From NCBI RefSeq assembly GCF_035918235.1, contig NZ_CP109485.1, positions 6,135,001 through 6,199,000 of the forward strand: a stretch of 64,000 nucleotides of DNA, read 5' to 3'. This document shows, piece after piece, positions 44,821 through 52,768 of this stretch. The DNA comes from Streptomyces sp. NBC_01445. Lineage in GTDB: Bacteria > Actinomycetota > Actinomycetes > Streptomycetales > Streptomycetaceae. Under the pieces are notes generated by a model, which saw only the letters and a program-made list of their open reading frames with translations, made no database searches and had not been told where the DNA came from. The translations under genes and the position numbers were made by a program. The first letter of the stretch is position 1; the number at the start of each line of letters is the position of its first letter.

Positions 44821-46443
44821 CTAGTGAACCAGGCGGTTGAGGCGGCCGCGTGCCACCGCAAGGGCTCCGCGTACGCCCGGTGCGAGGCGTACGGCGAGGG
44901 CGCCGGAGTGGGTCGCGTACGGATGGGCGAGCAGCATGCCGTGGCGCAGGCTCGGCAGGGCGGTGCGGCGCAGGAGGCCGGGGCCGGTGACGGCGTGGGC
45001 GCTGGCGTCGCGGCTCGTGCCGTCCGCGAAGTTCACATGGAGGCGCAGGTCCCAGGTGCCGGCGGCGAGCGCGGACAGGTCGAGGGACGTCTCGGCCTCC
45101 CAGGTCCCGGCGTCGCGTCCGGGTACGAGGGTCACGGTGCGGCGCCTGGCGGGGCGGTGGCGCCGGCGGTCCATGACCTCGATGTCGACGGTGGCGGGGC
45201 CCGCCTCGGCGACGCGGCCGTACAGGTCGTGCAGGCGCAGCCGCAGCCGTGAGCCACGCGCGCGTGGCCGCAGTTCCGCCTCTATGGCGATGGGGAGGAG
45301 GCCCATGGGGCGTACGAGGAGGTGCTCCAGGGTCACCTGGGGGAGGTCGTCGGACCAGATCGGCGTGCCGTCCGCGGCGCGTGCGTAGGGCGGGCGCAGC
45401 CGGGCGGGGCGGGCCGCGACCTCCTTGAGGCGGGGCAGGTCGCGCGGGTGGTCGGAGGCGAGGATCACGCGGGCGACGACGCGGCCGGGGGCGGGCGCCG
45501 CGTCGATGTCGGCCGTGTCGAACGTGGCGAGGTAGGCGCGGGTGCGGTCCCACCACTCGGCGCGGTACCCGGGGCTGCGCAGGTCGAGCTCGCGGGCGTA
45601 CATGCGCAGGCTGTGGTCGAGGAAGCGGGTGCGGGCCGCGCGCGCCAGGCGCTTGTGCGAGGCGGTCAGGAGGATGTCGACGGACTGGCGGTGCGCCTCG
45701 ATGCGGCCGGTCCAGTTGTCGAGTCCGGCCCGGTCGAGGGAGAGCGACAGGCGGTCGGCGTCGCGGCGCACGTGCCAGATGTAGACCGTGTCGGGGACGA
45801 GCGCGATGCGCGGTCCGGCGGCGAGTACGCGCGCGGTGAACACGAAGTCCTCGTAGACGAAGCGGCCGTCGGGGAAGCGGATCCCGTGCTCGCGCAGGAA
45901 GTCCGTGCGGTAGAGCTTGTTGACGCAGAGGGTGTCGTGGACGAGGCGGGGGCGGCGCTCCGGGTGGGGGACCACGGCGGGCTCGGCGTACAGCTCCGGC
46001 TGCCACGGGATGTCGCGGCCCGAGGGGAGTTCGCGGCGCACGCACAGGCCGGCGGCGACCTCGGTGCCGTGGGCGAGCGCCGCGCCGAGCAGGGCGTCGA
46101 CGGCGCCGGGCGGCAGCACGTCGTCGCTGTCCAGGAACATGACGTACGGGGCCGAGGCAGTGTCGATGCCGTCGTTGCGCGGGGTGCCGCAGCCGCCGCT
46201 GTTCGCGGCGCGGCGCACCACCTTCAGACGTGGCTCGTCGTCCGCCGTGCGCCGGAGCAACTCGCCGCTGCCGTCCGTCGAACAGTCGTCGACGGCGATC
46301 ACCTCGCGGACCGCGGGGCCCTGGGAGAGGGCGGAGCGCACGGCGTCGGGGACCCGTGCCGCGTCGTTGTAGCCGATGACGACGACGGAAACCTGTGACT
46401 GCGGGGGCGACGGCTGCTGGGGCTCGGGCTGCACTGCTTCCAC
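44821..46443 (-). CDS. Glycosyltransferase family 2 with C-terminal accessory domain
   Basis: A 540-residue protein. The GT2 domain (about 18-250) has SVVVIGYNDAARVPDAV, AVDDCSTDGSGELL and an intact VMFLDSDDVLPPGAVD. It closely resembles the GT2 protein encoded at 35147-36838 in length, motif order and the beta-rich C-terminal half. The two are probably paralogues. The GTG at 46443 has AGGA about 9 nt upstream. It lies between a GT87-like membrane enzyme and galE on the same strand. Confidence 0.88.
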   Translation of the reverse strand: MEAVQPEPQQPSPPQSQVSVVVIGYNDAARVPDAVRSALSQGPAVREVIAVDDCSTDGSGELLRRTADDEPRLKVVRRAANSGGCGTPRNDGIDTASAPYVMFLDSDDVLPPGAVDALLGAALAHGTEVAAGLCVRRELPSGRDIPWQPELYAEPAVVPHPERRPRLVHDTLCVNKLYRTDFLREHGIRFPDGRFVYEDFVFTARVLAAGPRIALVPDTVYIWHVRRDADRLSLSLDRAGLDNWTGRIEAHRQSVDILLTASHKRLARAARTRFLDHSLRMYARELDLRSPGYRAEWWDRTRAYLATFDTADIDAAPAPGRVVARVILASDHPRDLPRLKEVAARPARLRPPYARAADGTPIWSDDLPQVTLEHLLVRPMGLLPIAIEAELRPRARGSRLRLRLHDLYGRVAEAGPATVDIEVMDRRRHRPARRRTVTLVPGRDAGTWEAETSLDLSALAAGTWDLRLHVNFADGTSRDASAHAVTGPGLLRRTALPSLRHGMLLAHPYATHSGALAVRLAPGVRGALAVARGRLNRLVH

Positions 46444-46491
46444 AGAAGGAAATCCTAGGCGTTTGCGGTAATTGTCCGGTAAGTAAAGCTC

Positions 46492-47760
46492 TTACGCCTC
46501 TGATCCCTTCCAGAGGGAACGGAACGAGAGGACGGCACCTCCGAGGAGCAGGCCGTTGCGCGCCAGCATCAGCAGCGAGCCCGTCCAGGTGGCGGCCTCG
46601 ACGTCGCGGTACAGGACCGGGTACGCGAGCGCGCTCAGGCCGGCCGCTGCCACGACGAGTGCGGCGACGAGGCGCTGGGTGGTGTGGCGCGAGGTGAGGC
46701 AGACCGCGGCGAGCCCGAGCAGCCAGATCAGGTACTGCGGGCTGATCACGCGGCTGGTGACGGTGAAGAGCAGGACGGCGCAGAGGGCCGCGTCGAACGG
46801 CGTCGCGGGGCTCCAGCTCACCGCCCGCAGCCGCCAGAGCATCAGCAGCGCCGCCGCGACGGCGGTGAGTACCAGGGAGGCCGTGGCCACCGCGCCCACG
46901 TGTGGGCCGACGTACTCCATCGCCCCGAACTGGTAGCGGATGTGTCCGGACCAGCCCGCCCGCCGCGCGAACGACAGGACCGTGCCGCCCAGCGACTCGA
47001 TCTGCACACCCCGCTCGCCCTGGTGGCGCAGGAACGAGAACGGCGAGCGGAACGCGACCGCGAGGGCCAGCAGGATCGCGACGCCGGAGGTGAGCGCCGC
47101 CGTCCACGCCTCCCGGCTGGTACGTCCCCGGGGCGTGCCGAGCAGGGTGAGCGCCGGCCACACCTTCACCAGCGCGCCGCACGCCGCGAGCACGCCGCCC
47201 GCGCGCGGGAACCGCCCCATGAGCAGCAGCGCGAACACGGCGAGCGCGGTGACCTCGATGTCGTAGCGGGCCAGCGGGATGTGGAGCAGGAGCGGCAGCC
47301 CGGCCACCCACAGCCAGGCGCCGCCCGCACTGCGTCTCGGCCGCGCGCCGGTCCGGGCGAGGGCGAGCGTGACCAGGGCGTCCGTGGCGAGCGTGAGTGC
47401 GACGAAGCCCTGGAAGTACGTGAGGCCTGGGATCAGGCCGGGCGCCAGGAGGACGGGGCCCGCGCCGGGCGGGTACTGCCACATCGCGTCACCGGCGGGG
47501 AAGGCGCCGTCGGCGAGGGGGGCGTACCAGCGGGCGTACAGCGTGTGCACCTCGTGCGCGATGCCTCCGACGCCGAGCGGGGCGCGCTCGTCCGTGACGA
47601 GCAGGACGAGCATCGCGGCGCGGGTGGCCAGCCAGGTCAGGGGGAGCGCCGCCCGTGCGAGGGGTCCTGGGCGGACCCAGGTCGCGTGGACGGGCGCTGA
47701 GGTGGTGGGCGGCTGAGTCTCGAGCGTCACCTGCGCGAGCGTACGATCGAATGCCCGCAT
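46492..47760 (-). CDS. GT87/DUF2029-type membrane mannosyltransferase
   Basis: A 422-residue protein with about 10-12 hydrophobic segments. Conserved features of the polyprenyl-phosphate-mannose-dependent alpha-mannosyltransferase family include an early acidic loop (EVHTLYARWYAPLADGAFPAGD, WQYPPGAG), RYDIEVTALAVFALLLM, KVWPALTLLG and SPQYLIWLLGLAA. It likely transfers a sugar from a lipid carrier on the outer membrane face. The ATG at 47760 sits only 4 nt from a short palindrome (47765-47777). The promoter is unclear and an otherwise AT-rich stretch is present there. Confidence 0.88.
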   Translation of the reverse strand: MRAFDRTLAQVTLETQPPTTSAPVHATWVRPGPLARAALPLTWLATRAAMLVLLVTDERAPLGVGGIAHEVHTLYARWYAPLADGAFPAGDAMWQYPPGAGPVLLAPGLIPGLTYFQGFVALTLATDALVTLALARTGARPRRSAGGAWLWVAGLPLLLHIPLARYDIEVTALAVFALLLMGRFPRAGGVLAACGALVKVWPALTLLGTPRGRTSREAWTAALTSGVAILLALAVAFRSPFSFLRHQGERGVQIESLGGTVLSFARRAGWSGHIRYQFGAMEYVGPHVGAVATASLVLTAVAAALLMLWRLRAVSWSPATPFDAALCAVLLFTVTSRVISPQYLIWLLGLAAVCLTSRHTTQRLVAALVVAAAGLSALAYPVLYRDVEAATWTGSLLMLARNGLLLGGAVLSFRSLWKGSEA

Positions 47761-47764
47761 ATTC

Positions 47765-47777
47765 GGTGATAATCACC
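47765..47777. promoter_or_regulatory. Short palindrome just upstream of the GT87 gene
   Basis: GGTGAT-A-ATCACC is perfectly symmetric around one base and lies 4 nt before the minus-strand ATG at 47760, inside an unusually AT-rich patch (47759-47783). It may be an operator or a leader hairpin that masks initiation. Confidence 0.4.
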
Positions 47778-47833
47778 ATAATGCGGCTTTCGTGTCGGGC
47801 GGAGTGGCGCCGCATCCGACGCCGGTGGCCCGA

Positions 47834-48307
47834 CTATGCGTCCAGCGCCGCCCCGTCCAGCGCCCTCGTCAGGCGGTCCAGGCGGGCGCGCATGTCCTCG
47901 ATCTCCACCAGGTCGAACCCCGTCGCGGCCGCGATCCGGCGCGGCACCAGCGCCGCGCGCTCCCGCAGCTCGGTGCCCGCGCCGGTCGGCCGGACGTTCA
48001 CCGAGCGCTCGTCGCGCGCGCTGCGCTCCCGCTGGACCAGGCCGGCCGCCTCCAGCCGCTTGAGCAGCGGCGACAGTGTGCCCGAGTCGAGCCGCAGCCG
48101 CTCCCCGAGCCGCTTCACGGGCAGCTCGCCGTCCTCCCAGAGCACGAGCATGACCAGGTACTGGGGGTAGGTCAGGCCCAGGTCCTTGAGGAGCGTGCGG
48201 TAGACGCCGCCGAACGCGCGCGACGCGGCGTTCAGGGAGAAGCAGATCTGGCGGTCGAGCCGCAGGAATTCCTCGTCGCCGGGCGTCTCGGTCGTCTCGG
48301 TGGTCAT
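47834..48307 (-). CDS. ohrR: Organic hydroperoxide-sensing MarR regulator OhrR
   Basis: A 157-residue MarR-type repressor. The reactive cysteine is in LDRQICFSLNAASRA (C22), the winged helix has LGLTYPQYLVMLVLWEDG and LRLDSGTLSPLLKRLEAAGLV, and the wing has RSARDERSVNV. OhrR represses ohr until the N-terminal cysteine is oxidised by organic peroxides. It is divergent from ohr with a symmetric site in the 137-bp gap. It is also the nearest downstream neighbour, on the opposite side, of the GT87 gene; no functional link is implied. Confidence 0.95.
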   Translation of the reverse strand: MTTETTETPGDEEFLRLDRQICFSLNAASRAFGGVYRTLLKDLGLTYPQYLVMLVLWEDGELPVKRLGERLRLDSGTLSPLLKRLEAAGLVQRERSARDERSVNVRPTGAGTELRERAALVPRRIAAATGFDLVEIEDMRARLDRLTRALDGAALDA

Positions 48308-48334
48308 GGCTCCAGGGTAGCCGGGATGCCTCGG

Positions 48335-48356
48335 TGCGCAACTTGGTTGTGCACAA
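48335..48356. promoter_or_regulatory. Candidate OhrR operator
   Basis: Two overlapping symmetric elements are present. tgcgcaac-ttg-gttgtgca (48335-48353) matches at 7 of 8 arm positions, and ttgtgcacaa (48347-48356) is a perfect 10-bp palindrome. The site lies 28 bp from the ohrR start and 90 bp from ohr. Confidence 0.65.
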
Positions 48357-48444
48357 CTGAATTGCGTGCTCTACTTGTATCCGTCAGCGCAGCACGTACT
48401 CCACCGCGGACGTCACCGCGGCCCCACGCAGGAGGATGTTTTTC

Positions 48445-48858
48445 ATGGAAGCGATCTACACCGCCGTAGCCACCGCCACGCATGGCCGTGACGGCCGCGC
48501 CGTCAGCTCCGACGGCCGCCTCGACCTCCAGCTGGCCATCCCCACGGAGATGGGCGGCAACGGCCAGGGCACCAACCCCGAGCAGCTCTTCGCTGCCGGG
48601 TACTCCGCCTGTTTCGCCAGCGCGCTCGGTCTCGTCGGCCGCGCCGCGAAGGTCGACGTCAGCGACGCCGCGGTGACCGCCGAGGTCGGCATCGGCAAGC
48701 AGGGTGAGGGCTTCGGGCTCGCGGTGACGCTGCGCGTGGAGCTGCCGGAGACGGTCGACGCCGAGACCGGCCGCAAGCTCGTCGAGCAGGCCCACCAGGT
48801 CTGCCCGTACTCGAACGCGACCCGCGGCAACATCGACGTCGAGCTCGTCGTCGAGTAG
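48445..48858 (+). CDS. ohr: Organic hydroperoxide resistance protein Ohr
   Basis: A 137-residue OsmC/Ohr thiol peroxidase that reduces organic hydroperoxides. The catalytic cysteines are C56 in AAGYSACFASAL and C120 in HQVCPYSNATRGN. The start is decided by the ribosome-binding site. AGGAGG ends at 48435, directly abutting the ATG at 48436, so the ATG at 48445 with 9-nt spacing is the likely initiator. The stop codon lies within a 9-bp direct repeat array. Confidence 0.96.
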   Translation: MEAIYTAVATATHGRDGRAVSSDGRLDLQLAIPTEMGGNGQGTNPEQLFAAGYSACFASALGLVGRAAKVDVSDAAVTAEVGIGKQGEGFGLAVTLRVELPETVDAETGRKLVEQAHQVCPYSNATRGNIDVELVVE

Positions 48859-48905
48859 TTCGAGTAGTTCGAGTAGTTCAGTAGGACGAGTAGGGCGAGT
48901 AGTCG
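48853..48905. repeat. 9-bp direct repeat array at the convergent ends of ohr and a small ORF
   Basis: gagtagttc occurs three times in tandem (48853, 48862, 48871), followed by related units near 48888 and 48897 (gagtagggc, gagtagtcg). It covers the ohr stop codon and the 3' end of the minus-strand ORF 48878-49090. Confidence 0.85.
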
Positions 48906-49090
48906 GCAGGAGTGCGCGGCCGGTCGGCGGGAGCGTACGGCGGCGACGCGTCGGCCCCAGCCTCGTTCGTCGAGAACGGGGCCGGGGCCGGGGCGGGGCC
49001 GCCAGGTCCGGTCGCTCCGGTCGGCAACTGCGCCTTCGCCCACTCGATCGGGTGATGCGAGGTCTTCGGCGGTCGGGCGTCGTGCCTCAC
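48878..49090 (-). CDS. Small Pro/Ala-rich hypothetical protein
   Basis: A 70-residue reading frame with a GTG start, not recognised as any family. It begins RHDARPPKTSHHPIEWAKAQLP, continues as a Gly/Pro/Ala-rich linker and ends PADYSPYSSY. Third codon positions are strongly GC-biased, as in true Streptomyces genes. No good ribosome-binding site is visible and the C-terminal codons arise from the 9-bp repeat array. It may be a real small gene or a decayed remnant. Confidence 0.4.
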   Translation of the reverse strand: MRHDARPPKTSHHPIEWAKAQLPTGATGPGGPAPAPAPFSTNEAGADASPPYAPADRPRTPADYSPYSSY

Positions 49091-49148
49091 GGTCGCCAGG
49101 CGTTATGTCCCGTATCTCCGCCACCATCCCGCGCCGCACGCGCGATCC

Positions 49149-50804
49149 ATGACGGCAAGGCTGCGTCACAAATCGGATCATTTGGGACAGGATCGGCGCG
49201 TGCGCATCTCTTCGGACGGTCCGCGAGGCCGCACCCCCAGGGTCCTTCCCGCCGCCGCACCCGCCGTGACCGCGGTCCTGCTGCCGGGCCTGGTGATGGT
49301 GGGCCTCGGGCTCTGGGGGCTCGACCGCGGCACGATCTGGCGGGACGAGGCCGCGACGATGCTCGTCGCCACCCGCTCCCTGCCCCAGATCCACCATCTC
49401 CTCGGCAACATCGACGCCGTCCACGGCCTCTACTACGTACTGATCCACTTCGTACTCGGCGGGCAGACCGACGCCTACCTGATGCGACTGCCGTCCGTCT
49501 TCGGTGCGGCCGCGGCGGCCTGCCTCGTCGCCGCGCTCGGGGTCCGCCTGGTCCGGCCCCGCGTGGGCCTGTGGGCCGGACTCCTGTACGCCGCCTCGCC
49601 GTTCACCGGCTACTACGCGCAGGAGGGCCGCTCGTACGCGATCGTCGCGGCGGGCGCCGCCGCGGCGACGCTCATGCTCGTCCGCTGCGTACGGCATCCG
49701 TCGTGGCCCGCCTGGGCCGGGTACGCCGCGCTCGTGACGGTGACCGCGTGGCTCCACGAGTTCGCCGTGCTCGTCCTCGCCGCGCACGCCGTCACCCTCC
49801 TCGTCTCACGCGCCGCCCCCGTGCTGTGGCGGGGCTGGGCGTCCGCCGCCGCTGCCGCCGTCCTGCTGGTCCTGCCCCTCGCCGACGAGGCGCGGGGGCA
49901 GAGCTTCCAGGTGGCGTGGATCCGCAGGCCGGGCTGGGAGGACGCGGAGGCGTTGCTGCGGCTCGCCGCCGGGCACCCCGGTGCCGTCTTCAACACCACG
50001 CTTCTGCTCGCCGCCGCCGCGGTGCTCGCCCCCGCGGTCCGCCGGGGGGCGTGCGGACTCGTGGCGGTCGCGCTGCCGCTGGCAGTGGTGCCGCCCGCGC
50101 TGCTGTTGACCGTCTCGCAGTGGCAGCCGCTGTACGCGCCGCGCTACACGTTCTTCGCGTTCGCCGGGCTGCCCCTGCTGGTGGCGGCGGGCGCGGACGC
50201 GGTCCTGCGGCGCCTGCCGGGCCGGGTGCGGCCCTCCTGGTACGTCCAGGTGACCGCCGGGGCCGCCCTGGTCGCGGTGGCGTTCTGGGTGCAGTTCCCG
50301 GCGCAGCTGCGCGAGCGGTCGCCCGAGGGCCGCAGGGACGACTTCGGGGCCGTGGCGCGCATGGCCGAGCGGGACCTGCGGCCCGGCGACGCGCTGCTCT
50401 ACCTGCCGAAGACCGGCCGGCGCCTGACGGAGACGTACCCGCGCGCGGTCGCGGGTGTGCGCGACGTGGCCCTGAAGTCGTCAGGCGCCCGTTCCGGAAC
50501 CCTGTACGGCGTGGACGCGAGCCCCGCCGAACTGCGCGCCCGGATGGCGTGCCTGCCCCGCGTCTGGGTCCTCTTCGACGCGGAGGCGGGGCACCCCGGC
50601 TGGCACACCCGCAACACCGTCGAACTCACCAAACTCGCGCTCCTGGAGCGGGACTTCATGCCCCTCGCCGAGTCGAGACGCCGTAGCGGGCTGCTGCGCC
50701 TGTACGAGCGTGTGGGCGGCCCGGCGCCCACGTGCGCGGCCTCTGCGGGGCCGCCTGCCGGGGCGACCGCCGCGCCCACCGAGCCCACGCTGGAGTCACC
50801 GTGA
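49149..50804 (+). CDS. GT-C/ArnT-like membrane glycosyltransferase
   Basis: A 551-residue polytopic protein with about 9-10 hydrophobic segments. The GT-C acidic motif appears in LDRGTIWRDEAATMLVATRSL in the first outer loop, and YYAQEGRSYAIVAAGA resembles dolichol-phosphate-mannose-type protein mannosyltransferases. The C-terminal 180 residues are soluble. The ATG at 49149 lacks a ribosome-binding site. The GTG at 49200 has GGACAGGA upstream and may be the true start, which would remove 17 residues. It is the first gene of a long plus-strand operon reaching 63156. Confidence 0.82.
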   Translation: MTARLRHKSDHLGQDRRVRISSDGPRGRTPRVLPAAAPAVTAVLLPGLVMVGLGLWGLDRGTIWRDEAATMLVATRSLPQIHHLLGNIDAVHGLYYVLIHFVLGGQTDAYLMRLPSVFGAAAAACLVAALGVRLVRPRVGLWAGLLYAASPFTGYYAQEGRSYAIVAAGAAAATLMLVRCVRHPSWPAWAGYAALVTVTAWLHEFAVLVLAAHAVTLLVSRAAPVLWRGWASAAAAAVLLVLPLADEARGQSFQVAWIRRPGWEDAEALLRLAAGHPGAVFNTTLLLAAAAVLAPAVRRGACGLVAVALPLAVVPPALLLTVSQWQPLYAPRYTFFAFAGLPLLVAAGADAVLRRLPGRVRPSWYVQVTAGAALVAVAFWVQFPAQLRERSPEGRRDDFGAVARMAERDLRPGDALLYLPKTGRRLTETYPRAVAGVRDVALKSSGARSGTLYGVDASPAELRARMACLPRVWVLFDAEAGHPGWHTRNTVELTKLALLERDFMPLAESRRRSGLLRLYERVGGPAPTCAASAGPPAGATAAPTEPTLESP

Positions 50805-52531
50805 ACGCCATGCTCCTCGCCCTCCTCGACAACCGCCGCCCCGACCGGGCGCGGGCCGTGCCCGCCGCACGCGCCTCGCCCGCGTCCCGCATGTGCCGGT
50901 GGGCCGACCCCGCCGCCGTCCTCGCCGCGACGGCGCTGATCGCGGTCAGGGCGGCGGGACTCGGGCGCTGGATCGTCGACGACGCCGCCGTCACCTTCGC
51001 GTACGCGCGCAGCGTCGACGAGGGCCTCGGCCCGGTCCAACTCCCGGGCGCCGCACCCGTGGAGGGCTACTCCAACCCGTCCTGGCTCGCTCTGATGACC
51101 CTCGGCCGCAGACTCGGCCTCTTCGACCACGGCTCGTTCCTGGGCGTCAGCGACCTCGTGCTCTACCCGAAAGCACTCGCCCTGCTGTGCACGGCCGGCA
51201 CGCTCGCGTGCATCGCGTGGACGGCCCGCGCCGTGCTCCCCGGCCGCGCGTGGGCGGTAACGCTCCTGGCGGGCACGGCCCTCGCCACGAACCTGTCCTA
51301 CGTGGCCTGGTCCTTCTCGGGCCTGGAGAATCCGCTGTACGGGCTGAGCGCCGCCGCGACGGCCGCGCTCCTCGTCCGGGGCGTCACCCGCGGCGACCTC
51401 ACCGCCCCCCGCACCGCTGTTGCCGCCGCCACGATCGCCCTGCTCGCCGCGCTGACCCGCCCCGACGGTGCCGTACTCGCGGGCGCCTACCCCCTCGTCC
51501 TGGCCCTCTTCGTGCGCCGGCGCGAGCTGCCCCGCTCGGTCCGCGCGCTGGCCCTGCACGCAGGTGTCGTCGCCGTGCCCTACGGGGCGTTCCTGCTGTG
51601 GCGGCACGCCGTCTTCGGTCTGTGGGTGCCGAACACCGCGGTCGCCAAGGCGCAGCAGACCCCGCGGCTCGCCCAACTCGCCCAGGCCGGTGACCTGTTG
51701 ACGTACGCCGGCTGGGCCTTCGCACTGATCGGCGCGCTGTGCGCCGGTGCCGTCCTCGCGCGGCCCGGCAAGGGGCGGCGGGCCCTGGTGGCGCTGCTCG
51801 TGCCGCTGCTCCTGTCGCTGCTCGCGTACGGGGTGCTCGGCCGGGACTGGATGGCCCTGTACCGGTTCGCCACGCCGGTGTGGGTGCTCGCTGCGGCCGT
51901 CGCCGCACTGTCGGCCGTAGCGCTGTGGGAGGGGGAGGAGACACGCGGCCGGGCCGTCCTCGCCGCGGCACTGACCGGCGCGCTGGTCCTCGCACACGCC
52001 GGACAGGCAGACCGCGAGGCCTCGTTCAAGGCTCACCCGACGCTCTCCATGTGCTTCGTCGCGGAACGCTACGGCCAGGTGTTCAACACGTACGCCGAGC
52101 GCCTCGGCCTGCGCCACGCCACCGTCGCCCTGCCCGACCTCGGCGGCACGCTGCTCACCACGCGGCTGCGCGTACTGGACCTGGCCGGCCTGACGGACCG
52201 CCGCATCGCGGACGCGTACGCCTCCGGCGACACGAGCGCCCTGCGTGACCATGTCCTTCGCGCCGAGCGCCCCGAACTCCTGCACGTCCACGAGGCCTGG
52301 GTGGACAAGCCGGGCCTGACCCGCGCACGCCTGGCGGACGCCGGTTACGTCCTGCTGTACCGGCAACAGAACGGCGGTGACTTCGTCCGGGCCGACGCCG
52401 TCCCGGACCCAGCCCGGATCACCGCCGTACGCGCCTGGGCCAAACCCCGCGTCGACCGCCTGATCGCGAGCCAGGACCACACCAGCGGCTGCGGCGCCAC
52501 CCTCATCCCGGGTCAGGCGGCTGCCCTGTGA
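50801..52531 (+). CDS. Polytopic membrane glycosyltransferase-like protein
   Basis: A 576-residue protein with about 9-10 transmembrane helices and a soluble C-terminal domain of about 170 residues. The early loop has WIVDDAAVTFAYARSVDEGLG and GYSNPSWLALMTLGRRLGLF. This DD...Y...E pattern is shared with the mycobacterial/corynebacterial arabinofuranosyltransferase-like membrane protein group (AftB-like) and GT-C enzymes. The exact sugar is unknown. The GTG at 50801 overlaps the previous TGA (GTGA). The last 15 codons, ending GATLIPGQAAAL, are repeated in degenerate form twice downstream. Confidence 0.8.
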   Translation: MNAMLLALLDNRRPDRARAVPAARASPASRMCRWADPAAVLAATALIAVRAAGLGRWIVDDAAVTFAYARSVDEGLGPVQLPGAAPVEGYSNPSWLALMTLGRRLGLFDHGSFLGVSDLVLYPKALALLCTAGTLACIAWTARAVLPGRAWAVTLLAGTALATNLSYVAWSFSGLENPLYGLSAAATAALLVRGVTRGDLTAPRTAVAAATIALLAALTRPDGAVLAGAYPLVLALFVRRRELPRSVRALALHAGVVAVPYGAFLLWRHAVFGLWVPNTAVAKAQQTPRLAQLAQAGDLLTYAGWAFALIGALCAGAVLARPGKGRRALVALLVPLLLSLLAYGVLGRDWMALYRFATPVWVLAAAVAALSAVALWEGEETRGRAVLAAALTGALVLAHAGQADREASFKAHPTLSMCFVAERYGQVFNTYAERLGLRHATVALPDLGGTLLTTRLRVLDLAGLTDRRIADAYASGDTSALRDHVLRAERPELLHVHEAWVDKPGLTRARLADAGYVLLYRQQNGGDFVRADAVPDPARITAVRAWAKPRVDRLIASQDHTSGCGATLIPGQAAAL

Positions 52532-52768
52532 CGGTCGCGCTGCTTCGCGCGCCCGCCCGGACCGCCTGGGCCAAGCCCTGCCGCGACCACCGGTGCCTGC
52601 GACGCCACAACCCTCACCCCGGGCCAGGGAGCCGCCCTGTGACGGACACGGTTTCTCCCGCGCCTGGGCGGGCCAGCCACACCAGCGCCTGCCGCAGCCC
52701 CCTCACCCCCGCACAGGAGGCCGCCCTGTGACCGCCACCCTTCTCCCCGCTCCCGCCCGCCCCCGCAG
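52431..52768 (+). repeat. Threefold repeated gene junction
   Basis: Three degenerate copies each contain the same C-terminal tail, a GTGA stop/start overlap and a similar N-terminal head. Tails end at the stops 52531 (PGQAAAL), 52642 (PGQGAAL) and 52731 (PAQEAAL). The heads read VTVALLRAPAR, VTDTVSPAPGR and VTATLLPAPAR. Only the first tail and last head belong to large genes. Confidence 0.85.
52528..52731 (+). CDS. Small ORF created by junction repeats
   Basis: A 67-residue frame that starts GTG at 52528, overlapping the stop of the upstream gene. It ends at 52731, overlapping the GTG of the acyltransferase gene. It is composed of repeated head and tail segments plus frame-shifted repeat sequence (RHNPHPGPGSRPVTDTVSPA). 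No family is recognised. It may serve only to keep ribosomes running into the next gene; a stable product is doubtful. Confidence 0.35.
   Translation: MTVALLRAPARTAWAKPCRDHRCLRRHNPHPGPGSRPVTDTVSPAPGRASHTSACRSPLTPAQEAAL

Noticed and set aside
48456..49787. A 443-codon minus-strand frame across ohr and the GT-C gene
   Set aside because: Antisense to two well-supported genes and of low complexity.
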